Below are positions 35,466-44,343 of a stretch of 64,000 nucleotides of DNA, piece after piece; positions within the stretch are counted from its first letter, which is position 1, and every line of letters starts with the position of its first letter. The stretch lies in contig NZ_SLWN01000006.1 in the NCBI RefSeq assembly GCF_004342025.1, positions 372,001 through 436,000 of the forward strand. Reading direction: 5' to 3'. Under the pieces are notes generated by a model. It was not told the origin of the DNA. It ran no database searches and saw only the letters and a list, made by a program, of their open reading frames with translations. A program made the translations under genes and the position numbers. This DNA is from Kribbella steppae (GTDB taxonomy: Bacteria > Actinomycetota > Actinomycetes > Propionibacteriales > Kribbellaceae).

Positions 35466-36656
35466 ATGAAGGTTCTGGTGTCGGGGGCGAGCGTGGCCGG
35501 TCCGGCGGTGGCGCACTGGCTCGGGCGGTACGGGTACGACGTGACGGTGGTCGAGATCCAACCGGCGCTCCGCGAGGGCGGCTACGCGGTGGACTTCCGC
35601 GGACCGGTGAATCGGGAAGTCCTGTCCCGGATGGGCGTGCTCGAGGACCTGAAGGCTCGGCAGACGGGTGGCAGCCCGATGCGGTTCGTAGACTCGGCCG
35701 GCCGGCAGTTGATGCGGTTGCCTGGTGAGTTCGCCGGGGGAGAGCTGGAGGTCCTGCGATCGGATCTGTCCCGGGTTTTGTACGAGCACTCCTGCGACCA
35801 GGCGTCGTACCGGTTCGGGGACTCGATCGCGAGTCTGACCGAGCATGCGGGTGGGGTCGACGTGTCGTTCGAGAGCGGGATCGAGGAGACGTACGACCTG
35901 GTGATCGGGGCGGACGGGCTGCACTCCATGGTGCGGCGGTTGGCGTTCGGGCCGGAGAAGGACTACGTGCGCCATCTCGGCTACTACATCGCCGGCTGGG
36001 ACGCGCCGAACACGCTCGGGATCTCCGGCGATGCGCTGATGTACAACGTGCCTGGGCGGCTGGTGAGTGTGGGAGCCGACCGGCGCGACCCGGCGATGGC
36101 GGGGACGATGGTCCTGTTCAAGTCGCCGGAGTTGGCTTACGACCGGCGGGATGACGAGCAGCAGAAGGCGATCATCGCGGCACGGTTCTCAGATCTGGGG
36201 TGGCACGTCCCGCAGTTGCTCGAAGGGTTGCCAGCGGCAACGGAGTTGTACTTCGACTCGATCAGCCGCGTCGACGTGGACCGCTGGTCGACCGGGCGGG
36301 TCGTGCTCCTCGGCGACGCCGGGTACGGCGCCACCGTCGGCGGCATGGGCACGAGTACCGCGGTCGTCGCGGCGTACATCCTGGCCGGGGAGCTGGCCAC
36401 GTCGGGCGATGATTACCGGGCGGCGTTCGAGCGTTACGAGGCGCAGTTGCGCAAGCCGGTGTCGAAGACGCAGAGCGGCGGCAACCGGACCGGGAAGTTC
36501 CTTGCCCCGGGCACCCGTTTCGGCATCGCCGCGCGGAACCGGGTGCTCTCGCAACCGTTCTTCCTGCACCAGATGCTCAAGCTGGGGGAGAAGGTGAGCA
36601 ATCTGGTTGTGCTGAACAACTACTTAGCCGAGCAGCGGCAGCCTGTGCAGGAATGA
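35466..36656 (+). CDS. FAD-dependent monooxygenase, TetX/PHBH-like
   Basis: 396 residues, class A flavin monooxygenase. The FAD ADP-binding motif is VSGASVAGPAVAHWLGRYG (residues 5-23), the DG motif GADGLHSMVRR (about 158-168) and the GD motif VVLLGDAGYGATVGG (about 280-294). The family hydroxylates aromatics or inactivates antibiotics such as tetracyclines and rifamycins; substrate not known here. ATG 35466 has GGAGG at 35456-35460. The 3' end overlaps the convergent small membrane protein gene by 33 bp. Confidence 0.9.
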   Translation: MKVLVSGASVAGPAVAHWLGRYGYDVTVVEIQPALREGGYAVDFRGPVNREVLSRMGVLEDLKARQTGGSPMRFVDSAGRQLMRLPGEFAGGELEVLRSDLSRVLYEHSCDQASYRFGDSIASLTEHAGGVDVSFESGIEETYDLVIGADGLHSMVRRLAFGPEKDYVRHLGYYIAGWDAPNTLGISGDALMYNVPGRLVSVGADRRDPAMAGTMVLFKSPELAYDRRDDEQQKAIIAARFSDLGWHVPQLLEGLPAATELYFDSISRVDVDRWSTGRVVLLGDAGYGATVGGMGTSTAVVAAYILAGELATSGDDYRAAFERYEAQLRKPVSKTQSGGNRTGKFLAPGTRFGIAARNRVLSQPFFLHQMLKLGEKVSNLVVLNNYLAEQRQPVQE

Positions 36657-37085
36657 CTCCCAGGAGTCAGGGAACCATCCGGGTACGCCGAGCACGGCGA
36701 GGTACAGCCAGATCGCGACGAGCACGCAGAGGAAGAGAGCGACCGTGCCGAGCACTTTCAGCCAGGCCGGCTGTTTGCCGGTCCAGGCGGTGAGCTCCTG
36801 GACCCAGTCCTTCACCTTGTAGAGCACCCGCTGGGCCCACTCGAACTCGCTTGCCAGCACGGCGAGACCCGCGATGAACAAGGGAATGCCGCCAGGGCCG
36901 GGCAGCCACCCGGTCAACGGCGCGGCAATGATCAATATCCCGCCCACCACACCCACACCGACCCGATAGATCAGATGCTTCTTCGGATCCGCCCGTATCC
37001 GCCGCCGCCACTCCCACCGGTCGTCCTGAGCGTCCAGTGTGATGTTGTGATCAGTGCGGTCGGGACCACCCCTCTTCTCGGCCAC
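36624..37085 (-). CDS. PGPGW/TIGR02611-type membrane protein
   Basis: 153 residues. A charged N-terminus (about 45 residues) is followed by two hydrophobic segments around the signature LPGPGGIPLFIAGLAVLASE, then a basic helix (WAQRVLYKVKDWVQELTAWT) and a third membrane segment near residues 108-132. The family is widespread in actinobacteria and its function is unknown. It has its own upstream gap next to the lpd terminator. Confidence 0.82.
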   Translation of the reverse strand: MAEKRGGPDRTDHNITLDAQDDRWEWRRRIRADPKKHLIYRVGVGVVGGILIIAAPLTGWLPGPGGIPLFIAGLAVLASEFEWAQRVLYKVKDWVQELTAWTGKQPAWLKVLGTVALFLCVLVAIWLYLAVLGVPGWFPDSWESFLHRLPLLG

Positions 37086-37142
37086 GCCCCAAGAGTACGT
37101 GCTCGTTCAGGCAATCCCACGTCCCGCGCCGTAACGAAATGA

Positions 37143-37179
37143 CGGCAGGCAACGGGTTTCGGGAACCCGCCGCCTGCCG
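37143..37179 (-). terminator. Terminator of lpd
   Basis: CGGCAGGC (37143-37150) pairs with GCCTGCCG (37172-37179) and CGGGTT with AACCCG inside, around a 4-nt loop. On the minus strand it is followed by TCATTTCGTT. It lies 17 bp after the lpd stop. Confidence 0.75.
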
Positions 37180-37196
37180 CCTCTCGAACAGGTGGT

Positions 37197-38606
37197 TCAG
37201 AAGTTGATCATGTGGCCTTCGAGGCCGTGGAAGGCTTCCTGCAGCGCCTCGCTCAGGGTCGGGTGGGCGTGCACGTTGCGGGCCAGCTCCTTGGTGGTCA
37301 GATCCCACTTCTGCGCCAGGGTCAGCTCGGGCAGCAACTCGGTGACCTCGGGGCCGATCAGGTGCGCGCCGAGGAGCTCGCCGTACTTGGCGTCGCTGAT
37401 CACCTTGACGAAGCCGGTCGGGTCGCCGAGGCCGTGCGCCTTGCCGTTCGCGGTGAAGGGGAACTTCGCGACCTTGACGTCGTACCCCTTCTCCTTGGCC
37501 TGCTCCTCGGTGTAGCCGAAGCTGGCCACCTGCGGCTGGCAGAAGGTCGCCCGCGGGATCATCACGTGGTCGAGCTCCATCGTCTCGACGCCGGCGATGG
37601 TCTCGGCCGCGATCACGCCCTGTGCCTCGGCCGCGTGCGCGAGCATCAGCTTCGCGTTCACGTCGCCGATGGCGAAGATGTTCGGCACGTTGGTGCGCAG
37701 GAAGCCGTCGGCCTCGATCGCGCCGCGCTCGGTCAGCTTGACGCCGATCTTGTCCAGGCCGTAGCCGTCGACGCGGGGCTGGAAGCCGATCGCCTGCAGC
37801 ACCTTGTCGGCCTCCAGCGTCTGCTGGTTGCCGTCCTTGCCGGTGACGGTGACCTTCACCGTGTCGCCGGAGTCGTCGATCGCGTCGACCCGGGTGGAGG
37901 TGAGCACGTCGACGCCGAGCTTCTTGTAGGCCTTGGCCAGCTCCTTGGACACCTCGGCGTCCTCGAGCGGCACCATCCGGTCCAGGAACTCGACGATGGT
38001 GACCTTCACGCCGTAGTTGGTCAGTACGTAGGCGAACTCGACGCCGATCGCGCCGGCACCGGCGATGATGATCGAGCCCGGCAGTTCCTCGGTGAGGATC
38101 TGCTCCTCATACGTCACCACGCGCTCGCTCAGCTGGGTGCCCGGCAGCAGCTTGGTGGTCGCGCCGGTGGCGATGATGCAGTTGTCGAACGTGACCGTCA
38201 CAGAGTTCTCAGCCGAGCCGTCTCCGTTGAGAGTGACGTCGAGGGTGTTGGCGTCGGTGAACGAGCCCCAGCCGTCGAACTCGGTGATGTTGTTCTTCTT
38301 CATCAGGAAGTGGACGCCCTTGACCCGGCCGTCGGCGACCTTCCGGCTGCGCTGCACCGCGGTCGAGAAGTCGAAGCTGACCTCGCCGCTGATCCCGAAC
38401 GTCTTCGCGTCGGCGCGGAAGATGTGCGCCAGTTCGGCGTTGCGCAGCAGCGCCTTGGACGGGATACAGCCCACGTTCAGGCAGACACCGCCCCAGTACT
38501 TCTTCTCGATGATGGCGGTCTTCAGCCCGAGCTGGGCGGCGCGGATCGCCGCGACGTACCCACCCGGACCTGCGCCGAGGACAACAACGTCAAAGTGCGA
38601 GGCCAT
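37197..38606 (-). CDS. lpdA: Dihydrolipoyl dehydrogenase (E3)
   Basis: 469 residues, homodimeric flavoprotein of pyruvate and 2-oxoglutarate dehydrogenase complexes. FAD motif GAGPGG (residues 11-16), redox disulfide C42/C47 in GGVCLNVGCIPSK, NAD motif IIAGAGAIGVEFAYVL, and the C-terminal active-site pair H448/E453 in HAHPTLSEAL are all intact. ATG 38606 has no ribosome site, but TAAAGT (38614-38619) ends 7 nt before it, so transcription may begin at the start codon. It is a single gene with its own terminator. Confidence 0.95.
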   Translation of the reverse strand: MASHFDVVVLGAGPGGYVAAIRAAQLGLKTAIIEKKYWGGVCLNVGCIPSKALLRNAELAHIFRADAKTFGISGEVSFDFSTAVQRSRKVADGRVKGVHFLMKKNNITEFDGWGSFTDANTLDVTLNGDGSAENSVTVTFDNCIIATGATTKLLPGTQLSERVVTYEEQILTEELPGSIIIAGAGAIGVEFAYVLTNYGVKVTIVEFLDRMVPLEDAEVSKELAKAYKKLGVDVLTSTRVDAIDDSGDTVKVTVTGKDGNQQTLEADKVLQAIGFQPRVDGYGLDKIGVKLTERGAIEADGFLRTNVPNIFAIGDVNAKLMLAHAAEAQGVIAAETIAGVETMELDHVMIPRATFCQPQVASFGYTEEQAKEKGYDVKVAKFPFTANGKAHGLGDPTGFVKVISDAKYGELLGAHLIGPEVTELLPELTLAQKWDLTTKELARNVHAHPTLSEALQEAFHGLEGHMINF

Positions 38607-38844
38607 GAAGTGAACTTTAGTGGGTCGCACCAGCGATCCGGACCAGTGGTACGACGCTTGGCCGCGAGCGTGACCGGGGTCACCGAACAGCCGGTCCCGC
38701 GGTCACGGACAGGCGATCTCCACCACGCTGAGGTCACGGTCCGTGACGTGGGGTTTCGTCAGGACCGTTCGCAGCCTACGCTGGGGCACGCGCGGGGGCC
38801 GTCACCTCCTGCGCTCGCGTGAGGCGATCGAGGATGGGGACCTG
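38607..38844. promoter_or_regulatory. Divergent region lpd/peptidoglycan hydrolase with dyad
   Basis: 238 bp without a gene. It holds the lpd -10 box and, near the hydrolase gene, GTCACGG (38733-38739), T, CCGTGAC (38741-38747), a perfect 15-bp dyad. Further GGTCACGG-like copies lie at 38671-38708. A -10-like TACGCT is at 38777-38782. The dyad may be an operator for the wall-hydrolase gene. Confidence 0.4.
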
Positions 38845-40968
38845 ATGGGCGTGGGGAGCCGTCGAGGGCTGCGGTTCGCAGCACTCGGCACAGTGCTGGC
38901 GGTGTTCGCGCTGCCCGCCTACGCCGACGATCCCACCCCACCGCCGCCGGCTTCCGTGACGGACGTGAACAAGACGCTGGAACAGCTCCAGGCCGAGGCG
39001 GCCGCCGTACAGGCCGATTTCGCGAAGGCGACGATCACCTACACGAACGCGCTGAAGGCCGCGCAGACCGCCGAAGCGGCGGCGAAGAAGGCGGAGACCG
39101 CGGCGGCGGCGTCGAAGGGTAAGGCCGACGCGGAGCGCAAGCGGCTCGGGTTGCTGACCGTGCAGGCGTACCAAACCGGCATCCCGACCGTGATGGGCGC
39201 CGAGTCGATGCTCTGGTCGCTGGCCCCGATCGCGGAGAGCCTGCAGGAGATCGCGGACCGGCAGACCGCCATCCAGCAGCTCGGCAGCACGCAGGTCTCG
39301 CAGTACCAGACCGCGATGAGCGCCGAGAACGCGGCCGGCAAGGCGAAGTCGGAGGCCACGACCAAGCGTGCCGCGGCGAACGAAGCCGCGGGTAAGGCCA
39401 AGCAGCTCAGCGCAGAAGTGCAACAGAAGGCAGCCGACGCGGCGCTGATGATGGAGAGCCAGGTCGCCGACCTCGACGGCGCGTCCGCAGTCTCCAAGCA
39501 GCTGCAGCTCGCTCGCAACCAGCAGGCGCTGGCGCGCTGGCAGACGTACCTCACCGAGCTCGCGACCGCCAAGGTCAAGCCGCCGGCGGCCGCCGTACTG
39601 AAGAACCCGGCGAAGCTCCCCACCGGGCTGCTGCCGTTCATCGACGCGGGTGCGCCCGTCGCCGGTGCGGCTTCCGTGGCCCAGGGCGGTCGGACGATCC
39701 GGGTCCTGTCGGCGGAGACGATCCGGGCGGTGAACCAGGCGTTCAGTCTGCTCGGGAAGCCGTACGGCGTCGCCGCGACCGGCCCGGACAGCTACGGCTG
39801 TCTTGGTGCGGCCCGAGTCGCGTGGCAGCCGTACACCACGCTCCCGAACCTGGTCGGCAAGGTCTACCCGAACTACCAGGCGGTGCGGCCCTCCCAGATC
39901 CAGCCCGGCGATCTGCTCCTGATGGGCAGCAAGTCGCTCGGCCTGTTCCACATCGGCGTCGCCCTCGACAGCGGCGAGATGATCGCCGCGGACGAGGCCA
40001 AGGGCTCGGTCGTCGTCACCAGGGTCCCGGACAATCTGTACGCCGCCCTTCGCCCGACGCTCGGCAAGCCGGTCAGGGCCCAGGTCGCGCCGGTGGCAAC
40101 GTCGGACGCCTATGCGTTCCGGTGTGGCAACACGGCGACGTCGTACAACGTCGGGACCGGTTCCTGGATGTGGCCGTTGGCCGAGGGCACCTACGAGATC
40201 GGTACGTCGTTCGGGCAGGCCGGCGCGATGTGGGCGACCGGGGTCCACACCGGCCAGGACTTCCCGGCCGCCGTCGGTACGCCGGTTCGCGCGGTGACAT
40301 CCGGAGTCGTCCGGGTCGAGCATCCGGCCTGGGCAGGGAACCTGGTGCGCATCGACCACGGCAACGGGTTGGAGACGCTGTACGGGCACCTGAGCTCGGT
40401 CGACGTAGCTGACGGCGCGCAGGTCACCGCTGGGCAGCGCATCGGGGCAGTCGGCACCGAGGGGAACTCGACCGGTCCGCACCTGCACTTCGAGGTCCGC
40501 CTCGGCGGCGACGCGGTGAACCCGATGCCGTTCCTTGCGACCGGTAGCGCGACTGTGGGCTGGGGCGGTTACAGCAACGGCATGATCCCGGCAAGCAAGC
40601 TCTGCGCGCTCGGGTCCGGCCACAGGCTCCGCTGCGACGCGGCGGCTGCCTATCTGCAGTTGGCGCGTGCCTACCGTGCCCAGTTCGGCAAGACGCTGTG
40701 CATCACCGACTCGTACCGCTCCTACTCGGCCCAGGTCAGCCTGTACGCCCGCAAGCCGTCCCTCGCTGCGCTGCCCGGTACGTCCAACCACGGGTGGGGC
40801 GTGGCCGTGGACATGTGCGGCGGCGTGGATCGCTTCGGCACCGCGCAGTACCAGTGGATGAAGGCCCACGCTGCCCAGTTCGGCTGGGTCCACCCGTCCT
40901 GGGCCGACCAGGGCGGCTCCCGCGAAGAGCCCTGGCACTGGGAGTTCGGCAAGCCTGCGGTCTCCTGA
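38845..40968 (+). CDS. Secreted peptidoglycan hydrolase with NlpC/P60-like, M23 and VanY domains
   Basis: 707 residues. Signal peptide (AALGTVLAVFALPAYA) ends near residue 28, then an Ala/Lys/Glu-rich coiled coil (about 35-240). An NlpC/P60-like domain (about 285-410) keeps C319 and H369, but the usual third polar residue is not obvious. An LytM/M23 domain (about 445-570) has H468, D472 (HTGQD), H515 (YGHL) and H546/H548 (PHLHFEV). A VanY/M15 domain (about 580-707) has SYRSY, H649 and D656 (SNHGWGVAVD) and H698 (EPWHWEF). The last two should be active Zn peptidases. ATG 38845 follows GGGGA; the frame stays open upstream without support. A stand-alone gene, secreted to the cell wall. Confidence 0.9.
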   Translation: MGVGSRRGLRFAALGTVLAVFALPAYADDPTPPPPASVTDVNKTLEQLQAEAAAVQADFAKATITYTNALKAAQTAEAAAKKAETAAAASKGKADAERKRLGLLTVQAYQTGIPTVMGAESMLWSLAPIAESLQEIADRQTAIQQLGSTQVSQYQTAMSAENAAGKAKSEATTKRAAANEAAGKAKQLSAEVQQKAADAALMMESQVADLDGASAVSKQLQLARNQQALARWQTYLTELATAKVKPPAAAVLKNPAKLPTGLLPFIDAGAPVAGAASVAQGGRTIRVLSAETIRAVNQAFSLLGKPYGVAATGPDSYGCLGAARVAWQPYTTLPNLVGKVYPNYQAVRPSQIQPGDLLLMGSKSLGLFHIGVALDSGEMIAADEAKGSVVVTRVPDNLYAALRPTLGKPVRAQVAPVATSDAYAFRCGNTATSYNVGTGSWMWPLAEGTYEIGTSFGQAGAMWATGVHTGQDFPAAVGTPVRAVTSGVVRVEHPAWAGNLVRIDHGNGLETLYGHLSSVDVADGAQVTAGQRIGAVGTEGNSTGPHLHFEVRLGGDAVNPMPFLATGSATVGWGGYSNGMIPASKLCALGSGHRLRCDAAAAYLQLARAYRAQFGKTLCITDSYRSYSAQVSLYARKPSLAALPGTSNHGWGVAVDMCGGVDRFGTAQYQWMKAHAAQFGWVHPSWADQGGSREEPWHWEFGKPAVS

Positions 40969-41013
40969 CAGCAGACGGCGGAACCGCTCGGCGTGCTCGT
41001 TCGTGGCAACAGC

Positions 41014-41712
41014 ATGGAATCCACGTACGACGATGTAGCCGCCGACTACGACGAGTGGGTCGGAGCCGGCTCAGCCCTGGACGATGCCACCTTCACCGAG
41101 TTGACCGGGGAGGTGACCGGCCAGGAGATCTGTGTGGTCGCGTGCGGCCAGGGTCGTGAGGCCCGCTACCTCTCCAAGCAGGGCGCAGTCGTCACCGGTG
41201 TCGACCTGTCCGAGAAGCTGATCGAGAAGGCCCGGCTGCACGAGGAAGCCGAACCCCTCGGCATCACCTATCGGCACGGGGATGCGCACACGCTGGAAGG
41301 GCTCGCCGACGACTCGTTCGACGGGGTTGTCTGCCACATGGCGTTGATGGACATCCCGAACCTGGACGAGGCCGTGCACTCCATGGCCCGCGTCGTGAAG
41401 CCCGGAGGCTGGTTCGTGCTGTCGATCACGCATCCCTGCTTCAAGACGCCCGCCACCGGCGAGATCGTCGACCACGTCGACAAGAGCGTCCGGCGTACGG
41501 TCGGCAAGTACTACGCCGAGGGCTACTGGGACGGTCCCGGCATCCATCGGAACGCGCTGCCGGTCGGCGCCTACCACCGCACGCTCAGCACCTACGTGAA
41601 CACCTTGGCCGACGCCGGCTTCGTCATCGACCGCCTCCGCGAGCCACAACACGACACCCCGGTCTGGCGCGAGGTCCCGCAGTTGCTCTACGTCCGCGGC
41701 CGGCTTTCGTAG
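41014..41712 (+). CDS. Class I SAM-dependent methyltransferase
   Basis: 232 residues. Motif I is degenerate (EICVVACGQGREARYLSKQG), followed by VTGVDLSEKLIEKA and the Methyltransf_11-type motif DDSFDGVVCHMALMDIPNLD. The C-terminal half is rich in aromatics and His, typical of small-molecule O- or N-methyltransferases. Start ATG 41014 is preferred because the upstream GTG at 40993 adds only a short unconserved piece; neither has a strong ribosome site. It overlaps the end of the convergent exporter gene by 25 bp. Confidence 0.8.
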   Translation: MESTYDDVAADYDEWVGAGSALDDATFTELTGEVTGQEICVVACGQGREARYLSKQGAVVTGVDLSEKLIEKARLHEEAEPLGITYRHGDAHTLEGLADDSFDGVVCHMALMDIPNLDEAVHSMARVVKPGGWFVLSITHPCFKTPATGEIVDHVDKSVRRTVGKYYAEGYWDGPGIHRNALPVGAYHRTLSTYVNTLADAGFVIDRLREPQHDTPVWREVPQLLYVRGRLS

Positions 41713-43127
41713 AGGAACTTCGCAGCGAGGGTGGCGGTGAGGAGCAGGAGTACGGCGCTGACCGTGACCGAGACGTGGAAGCCGGTGGTGAAGGCGTCGC
41801 GGGCGGCGGGGGAGGCGAGGGCTTCGCGGGTCACGTCGGCGTCGTGGCCGAGCTCGTTGCGGTAGACGGCGGTGATCAGACTGCCGAGCAGCGCGATGCC
41901 CAACGCGCCGCCGAGCTGGGGTGCCGTCGAGGAGATTGCCGCCGCACCACCGGCACGCTCCGCGGGAGCAGCGCCGATCATGAGGTTGGTGGCCAGCGCC
42001 ATGGTCGGGGCGAGACCGGCGGAGATGATGATCGAGCCGGTGACCAGGAGACCGAGCGGGCCGACCTGGGTCAGCGCGAGGAAGCCGGCCACGGCCAGCA
42101 CCAGGCCGCCGGCGATCACCCGGCCGGAACTGAACCGTTGCGCGAGGCGTGGCGCGAGCAGTGAGCCCGCGATGGTGCCGGCGGCCGAAGGTGCGGTCCA
42201 CAGACCCGCCTCGAGCGGGTCCAGGCCGTGTGCGAGTTGGAGGTACTGGGCGATCGCGTAGTTGACACCCCACAGCACGAAGATGGCCAGCGCCAGCGCG
42301 ATCGCCGAGGCGCTGAACGCACGACTGGCGAAGAGCTTGAGATCGACCATCGGGTCGGCCAGCCGCCGCTGCCGGTGGACGAAGACGACGCCGAGCACCA
42401 GCCCGGCTGCGATCACCCCGACCCACCGCCAGGCGAACCCGTCCGCGGCGATGTGCTTCAGGCCGTAGACCACCGGCAGGATCGCCGCCATCGACAGCAC
42501 CGCACTCACCGGATCGAGCCGCTTGCTCCCCGGGGCGCGGTACTCAGGCAGCAGCCGCGGCCCGGCGATCAGCAACGCCGCCATCACTGGTACGCCGACC
42601 AGGAACACCGAGCCCCACCAGAAGTTGTCCAGCAACCAGCCTCCGACCAGCGGACCGATCGCCGTACCGCCGGACACGCTCGCGACGACGATGCCGATCG
42701 CGATACCGCGTTGCCTGGTGTCCTTGAACATCCACGCGACCAGCGCGACCACCGACGGCATCAGCGTCGATCCGGCGATGCCCATCAGCGCCCGGGTGCC
42801 GATCAGCATCGCGGGATTGACCGAGTACGCCGCCAGCACCGAAGCCACGCCGTACAAGGCCGCACCGCCCAGCAGCAACCGCCGTCGCCCGATCCGGTCG
42901 CCGAGCGCGCCCATCGTAACCAGCGATCCGGCCAGCAGGAACGCGTAGATGTCCACGATCCACAGCAGTTCGGAGCCACTCGGCCGCAGGTCGGCGGCGA
43001 TCGACGGCAACGCCAGATGCGTCACCGTCAGCTCGAGCGAGGCCAGCAACGCGGGCAGGGCGAGCACCGCGAGCCCGACCCAATCCCGACGGCCCGCCCG
43101 GGAAATCTCATCCTTGGTTGAGGTCAC
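41688..43127 (-). CDS. DHA2-family MFS drug exporter
   Basis: 479 residues with about 14 hydrophobic segments, the DHA2 (EmrB/QacA-like) size. Motif A appears as GALGDRIGRRRLLLGG and the N-terminal helix has LTVTHLALPSIAADL, in place of the usual D-x-x-x-V-N-V-A-L-P. Helix 5 carries GTAIGPLVGGWLL, motif C. GTG 43127 has no ribosome site and lies 7 nt after a -10 box, so translation probably starts on a leaderless message. A perfect MerR-type dyad lies in the 19-bp promoter spacer, so the exporter is likely induced by a toxic ligand. Confidence 0.9.
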   Translation of the reverse strand: MTSTKDEISRAGRRDWVGLAVLALPALLASLELTVTHLALPSIAADLRPSGSELLWIVDIYAFLLAGSLVTMGALGDRIGRRRLLLGGAALYGVASVLAAYSVNPAMLIGTRALMGIAGSTLMPSVVALVAWMFKDTRQRGIAIGIVVASVSGGTAIGPLVGGWLLDNFWWGSVFLVGVPVMAALLIAGPRLLPEYRAPGSKRLDPVSAVLSMAAILPVVYGLKHIAADGFAWRWVGVIAAGLVLGVVFVHRQRRLADPMVDLKLFASRAFSASAIALALAIFVLWGVNYAIAQYLQLAHGLDPLEAGLWTAPSAAGTIAGSLLAPRLAQRFSSGRVIAGGLVLAVAGFLALTQVGPLGLLVTGSIIISAGLAPTMALATNLMIGAAPAERAGGAAAISSTAPQLGGALGIALLGSLITAVYRNELGHDADVTREALASPAARDAFTTGFHVSVTVSAVLLLLTATLAAKFLYESRPRT

Positions 43128-43134
43128 GCGGGCA

Positions 43135-43165
43135 AGTCTGGAACCTCAACTTAAGTTGAGGTCAA
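43135..43165 (-). promoter_or_regulatory. MerR-type promoter with 19-bp spacer
   Basis: On the minus strand TTGACC (43160-43165) and CAGACT (43135-43140) are 19 bp apart, the long spacing typical of MerR-regulated promoters. The 20-bp perfect palindrome ACCTCAACTTAAGTTGAGGT (43143-43162) fills the spacer. The start codon lies 7 nt after the -10 box. No merR-like gene is in the window. Confidence 0.8.
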
Positions 43166-43579
43166 CTACCGTTCGGCGATGTCGCCGAGGACCGGTTTGA
43201 CGTCGACCACCGGAGTCTCGTCGAGGGCTTCGAGATGATCGACCTGCAGGCGCAGGTCAGCGGACCCGATGATGGTGACGCGATGCAGACCGAGCGGATT
43301 GGGCCGGTCGGGGGAGCGGGTGCTGAACACTCCGGTCTCGGGCCGGGTCCGGTCGCCGCGGGGATGAACCGTGAGCACGTCGCGGTCGGCACGATCGAAC
43401 CAGGTGATGACCAGGATCTCATCGCCCACGGCGAGGTCGCGCAGCGCGTCGCGGACCGATTCGTCGAACGCCAGCCAGGCGCTGGGAGCACCCTCGTCGG
43501 GTTGGCGCGGGGCTTCGTCGCGAGTCCTCAGCACAGACTCCACCCGGCCGATCGGCCGGACCACGAACTGGCGCGTCAT
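43166..43579 (-). CDS. TrmO/TsaA-like SAM-dependent methyltransferase
   Basis: 137 residues. The UPF0066/YaeB fold is indicated by the N-terminal VVRPIGRVES and the signature FSTRSPDRPNPLGLHRVTII. E. coli TrmO N6-methylates the t6A base of tRNA; this shorter protein lacks the C-terminal domain of TrmO and is closer to the single-domain group (VirR/YaeB-like), whose substrates are not always known. ATG 43579 overlaps the phosphoesterase stop by 1 bp region (ATGA), so the two are co-translated. Confidence 0.82.
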   Translation of the reverse strand: MTRQFVVRPIGRVESVLRTRDEAPRQPDEGAPSAWLAFDESVRDALRDLAVGDEILVITWFDRADRDVLTVHPRGDRTRPETGVFSTRSPDRPNPLGLHRVTIIGSADLRLQVDHLEALDETPVVDVKPVLGDIAER

Positions 43580-44334
43580 CAGGCGGGGAACCGGTAGAAG
43601 GTCTGCAAGGGCTCGCCAGGGGTGTGGACATGCAGGGCGCAGCCGGGGTAAGCGGCGGTGTCGACAACGCCGCCGGCGGGGAACGGGGGTTCGAAGGGGA
43701 GCGGGACGGTTGAACGGATGCCCGGGGCCCCGAGGACGGGGTGGCCGGCGAAGGTGGTGACGATGGCGTTGTGAACGTGCCCGGTGAGCAATGCCGTGAT
43801 CGGCTTGCCGGTCAGGACGGCCTCGAAGGCCTCCCTGGATCGCAGCATCCACTGGTCCATCACCGGGTGATGCAGGTCCAGCGGCGGGTGGTGGAAGGCC
43901 ACGAACAGCGGCCCGTCGAAGGTCTCACCCAGGACGCCGTCCAGCCAGGTCAGGGAATCCGCGGACAGCAAGCCGTGATCCTCGCCCGGCACAGTGCTGT
44001 CGACGAGCACGAAGCGCGCTCCGCCGACGTCGCGCACCTGGTGGACCGGATGGCCCTCGCCCGCTGAGTCGACGTACGAGGTCATTCCGGCTCGCAGCGG
44101 TGCGCTCACGTCGTGGTTGCCCGGCAGCATCAGGACCGGCACGTCCGACTCCAGTTCGGCCGCGAGTTCGGCGTACTCCGCATCCAGGCCGTGGTCGGCC
44201 AGGTCGCCGGTGACCAGGATGACGTCCACCGGTCGGCTGAAGTCGCGCAGGTACGCCGTGATCCGTCGCAGCCGGGAGCGCGCCTCCTCCGAGCCGTCGA
44301 GATGCGGGTCACTGAGGTGCGCGATCACGTACAT
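43579..44334 (-). CDS. Calcineurin-like metallophosphoesterase (class III cNMP PDE-like)
   Basis: 251 residues. Dinuclear-metal motifs are complete: D9-x-H11 (SDPHLD), GD at 43-44 (VTGDLADHG), GNHD (72-75), HH in VAFHHPPLD and GHVH in LLTGHVHNA. This matches the CpdA/Rv0805-like group that cleaves cyclic nucleotides or other phosphodiesters. No signal peptide. It is the first gene of a two-gene unit with the TrmO-like gene. Confidence 0.88.
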   Translation of the reverse strand: MYVIAHLSDPHLDGSEEARSRLRRITAYLRDFSRPVDVILVTGDLADHGLDAEYAELAAELESDVPVLMLPGNHDVSAPLRAGMTSYVDSAGEGHPVHQVRDVGGARFVLVDSTVPGEDHGLLSADSLTWLDGVLGETFDGPLFVAFHHPPLDLHHPVMDQWMLRSREAFEAVLTGKPITALLTGHVHNAIVTTFAGHPVLGAPGIRSTVPLPFEPPFPAGGVVDTAAYPGCALHVHTPGEPLQTFYRFPA

Positions 44335-44343
44335 GTCTGCACC

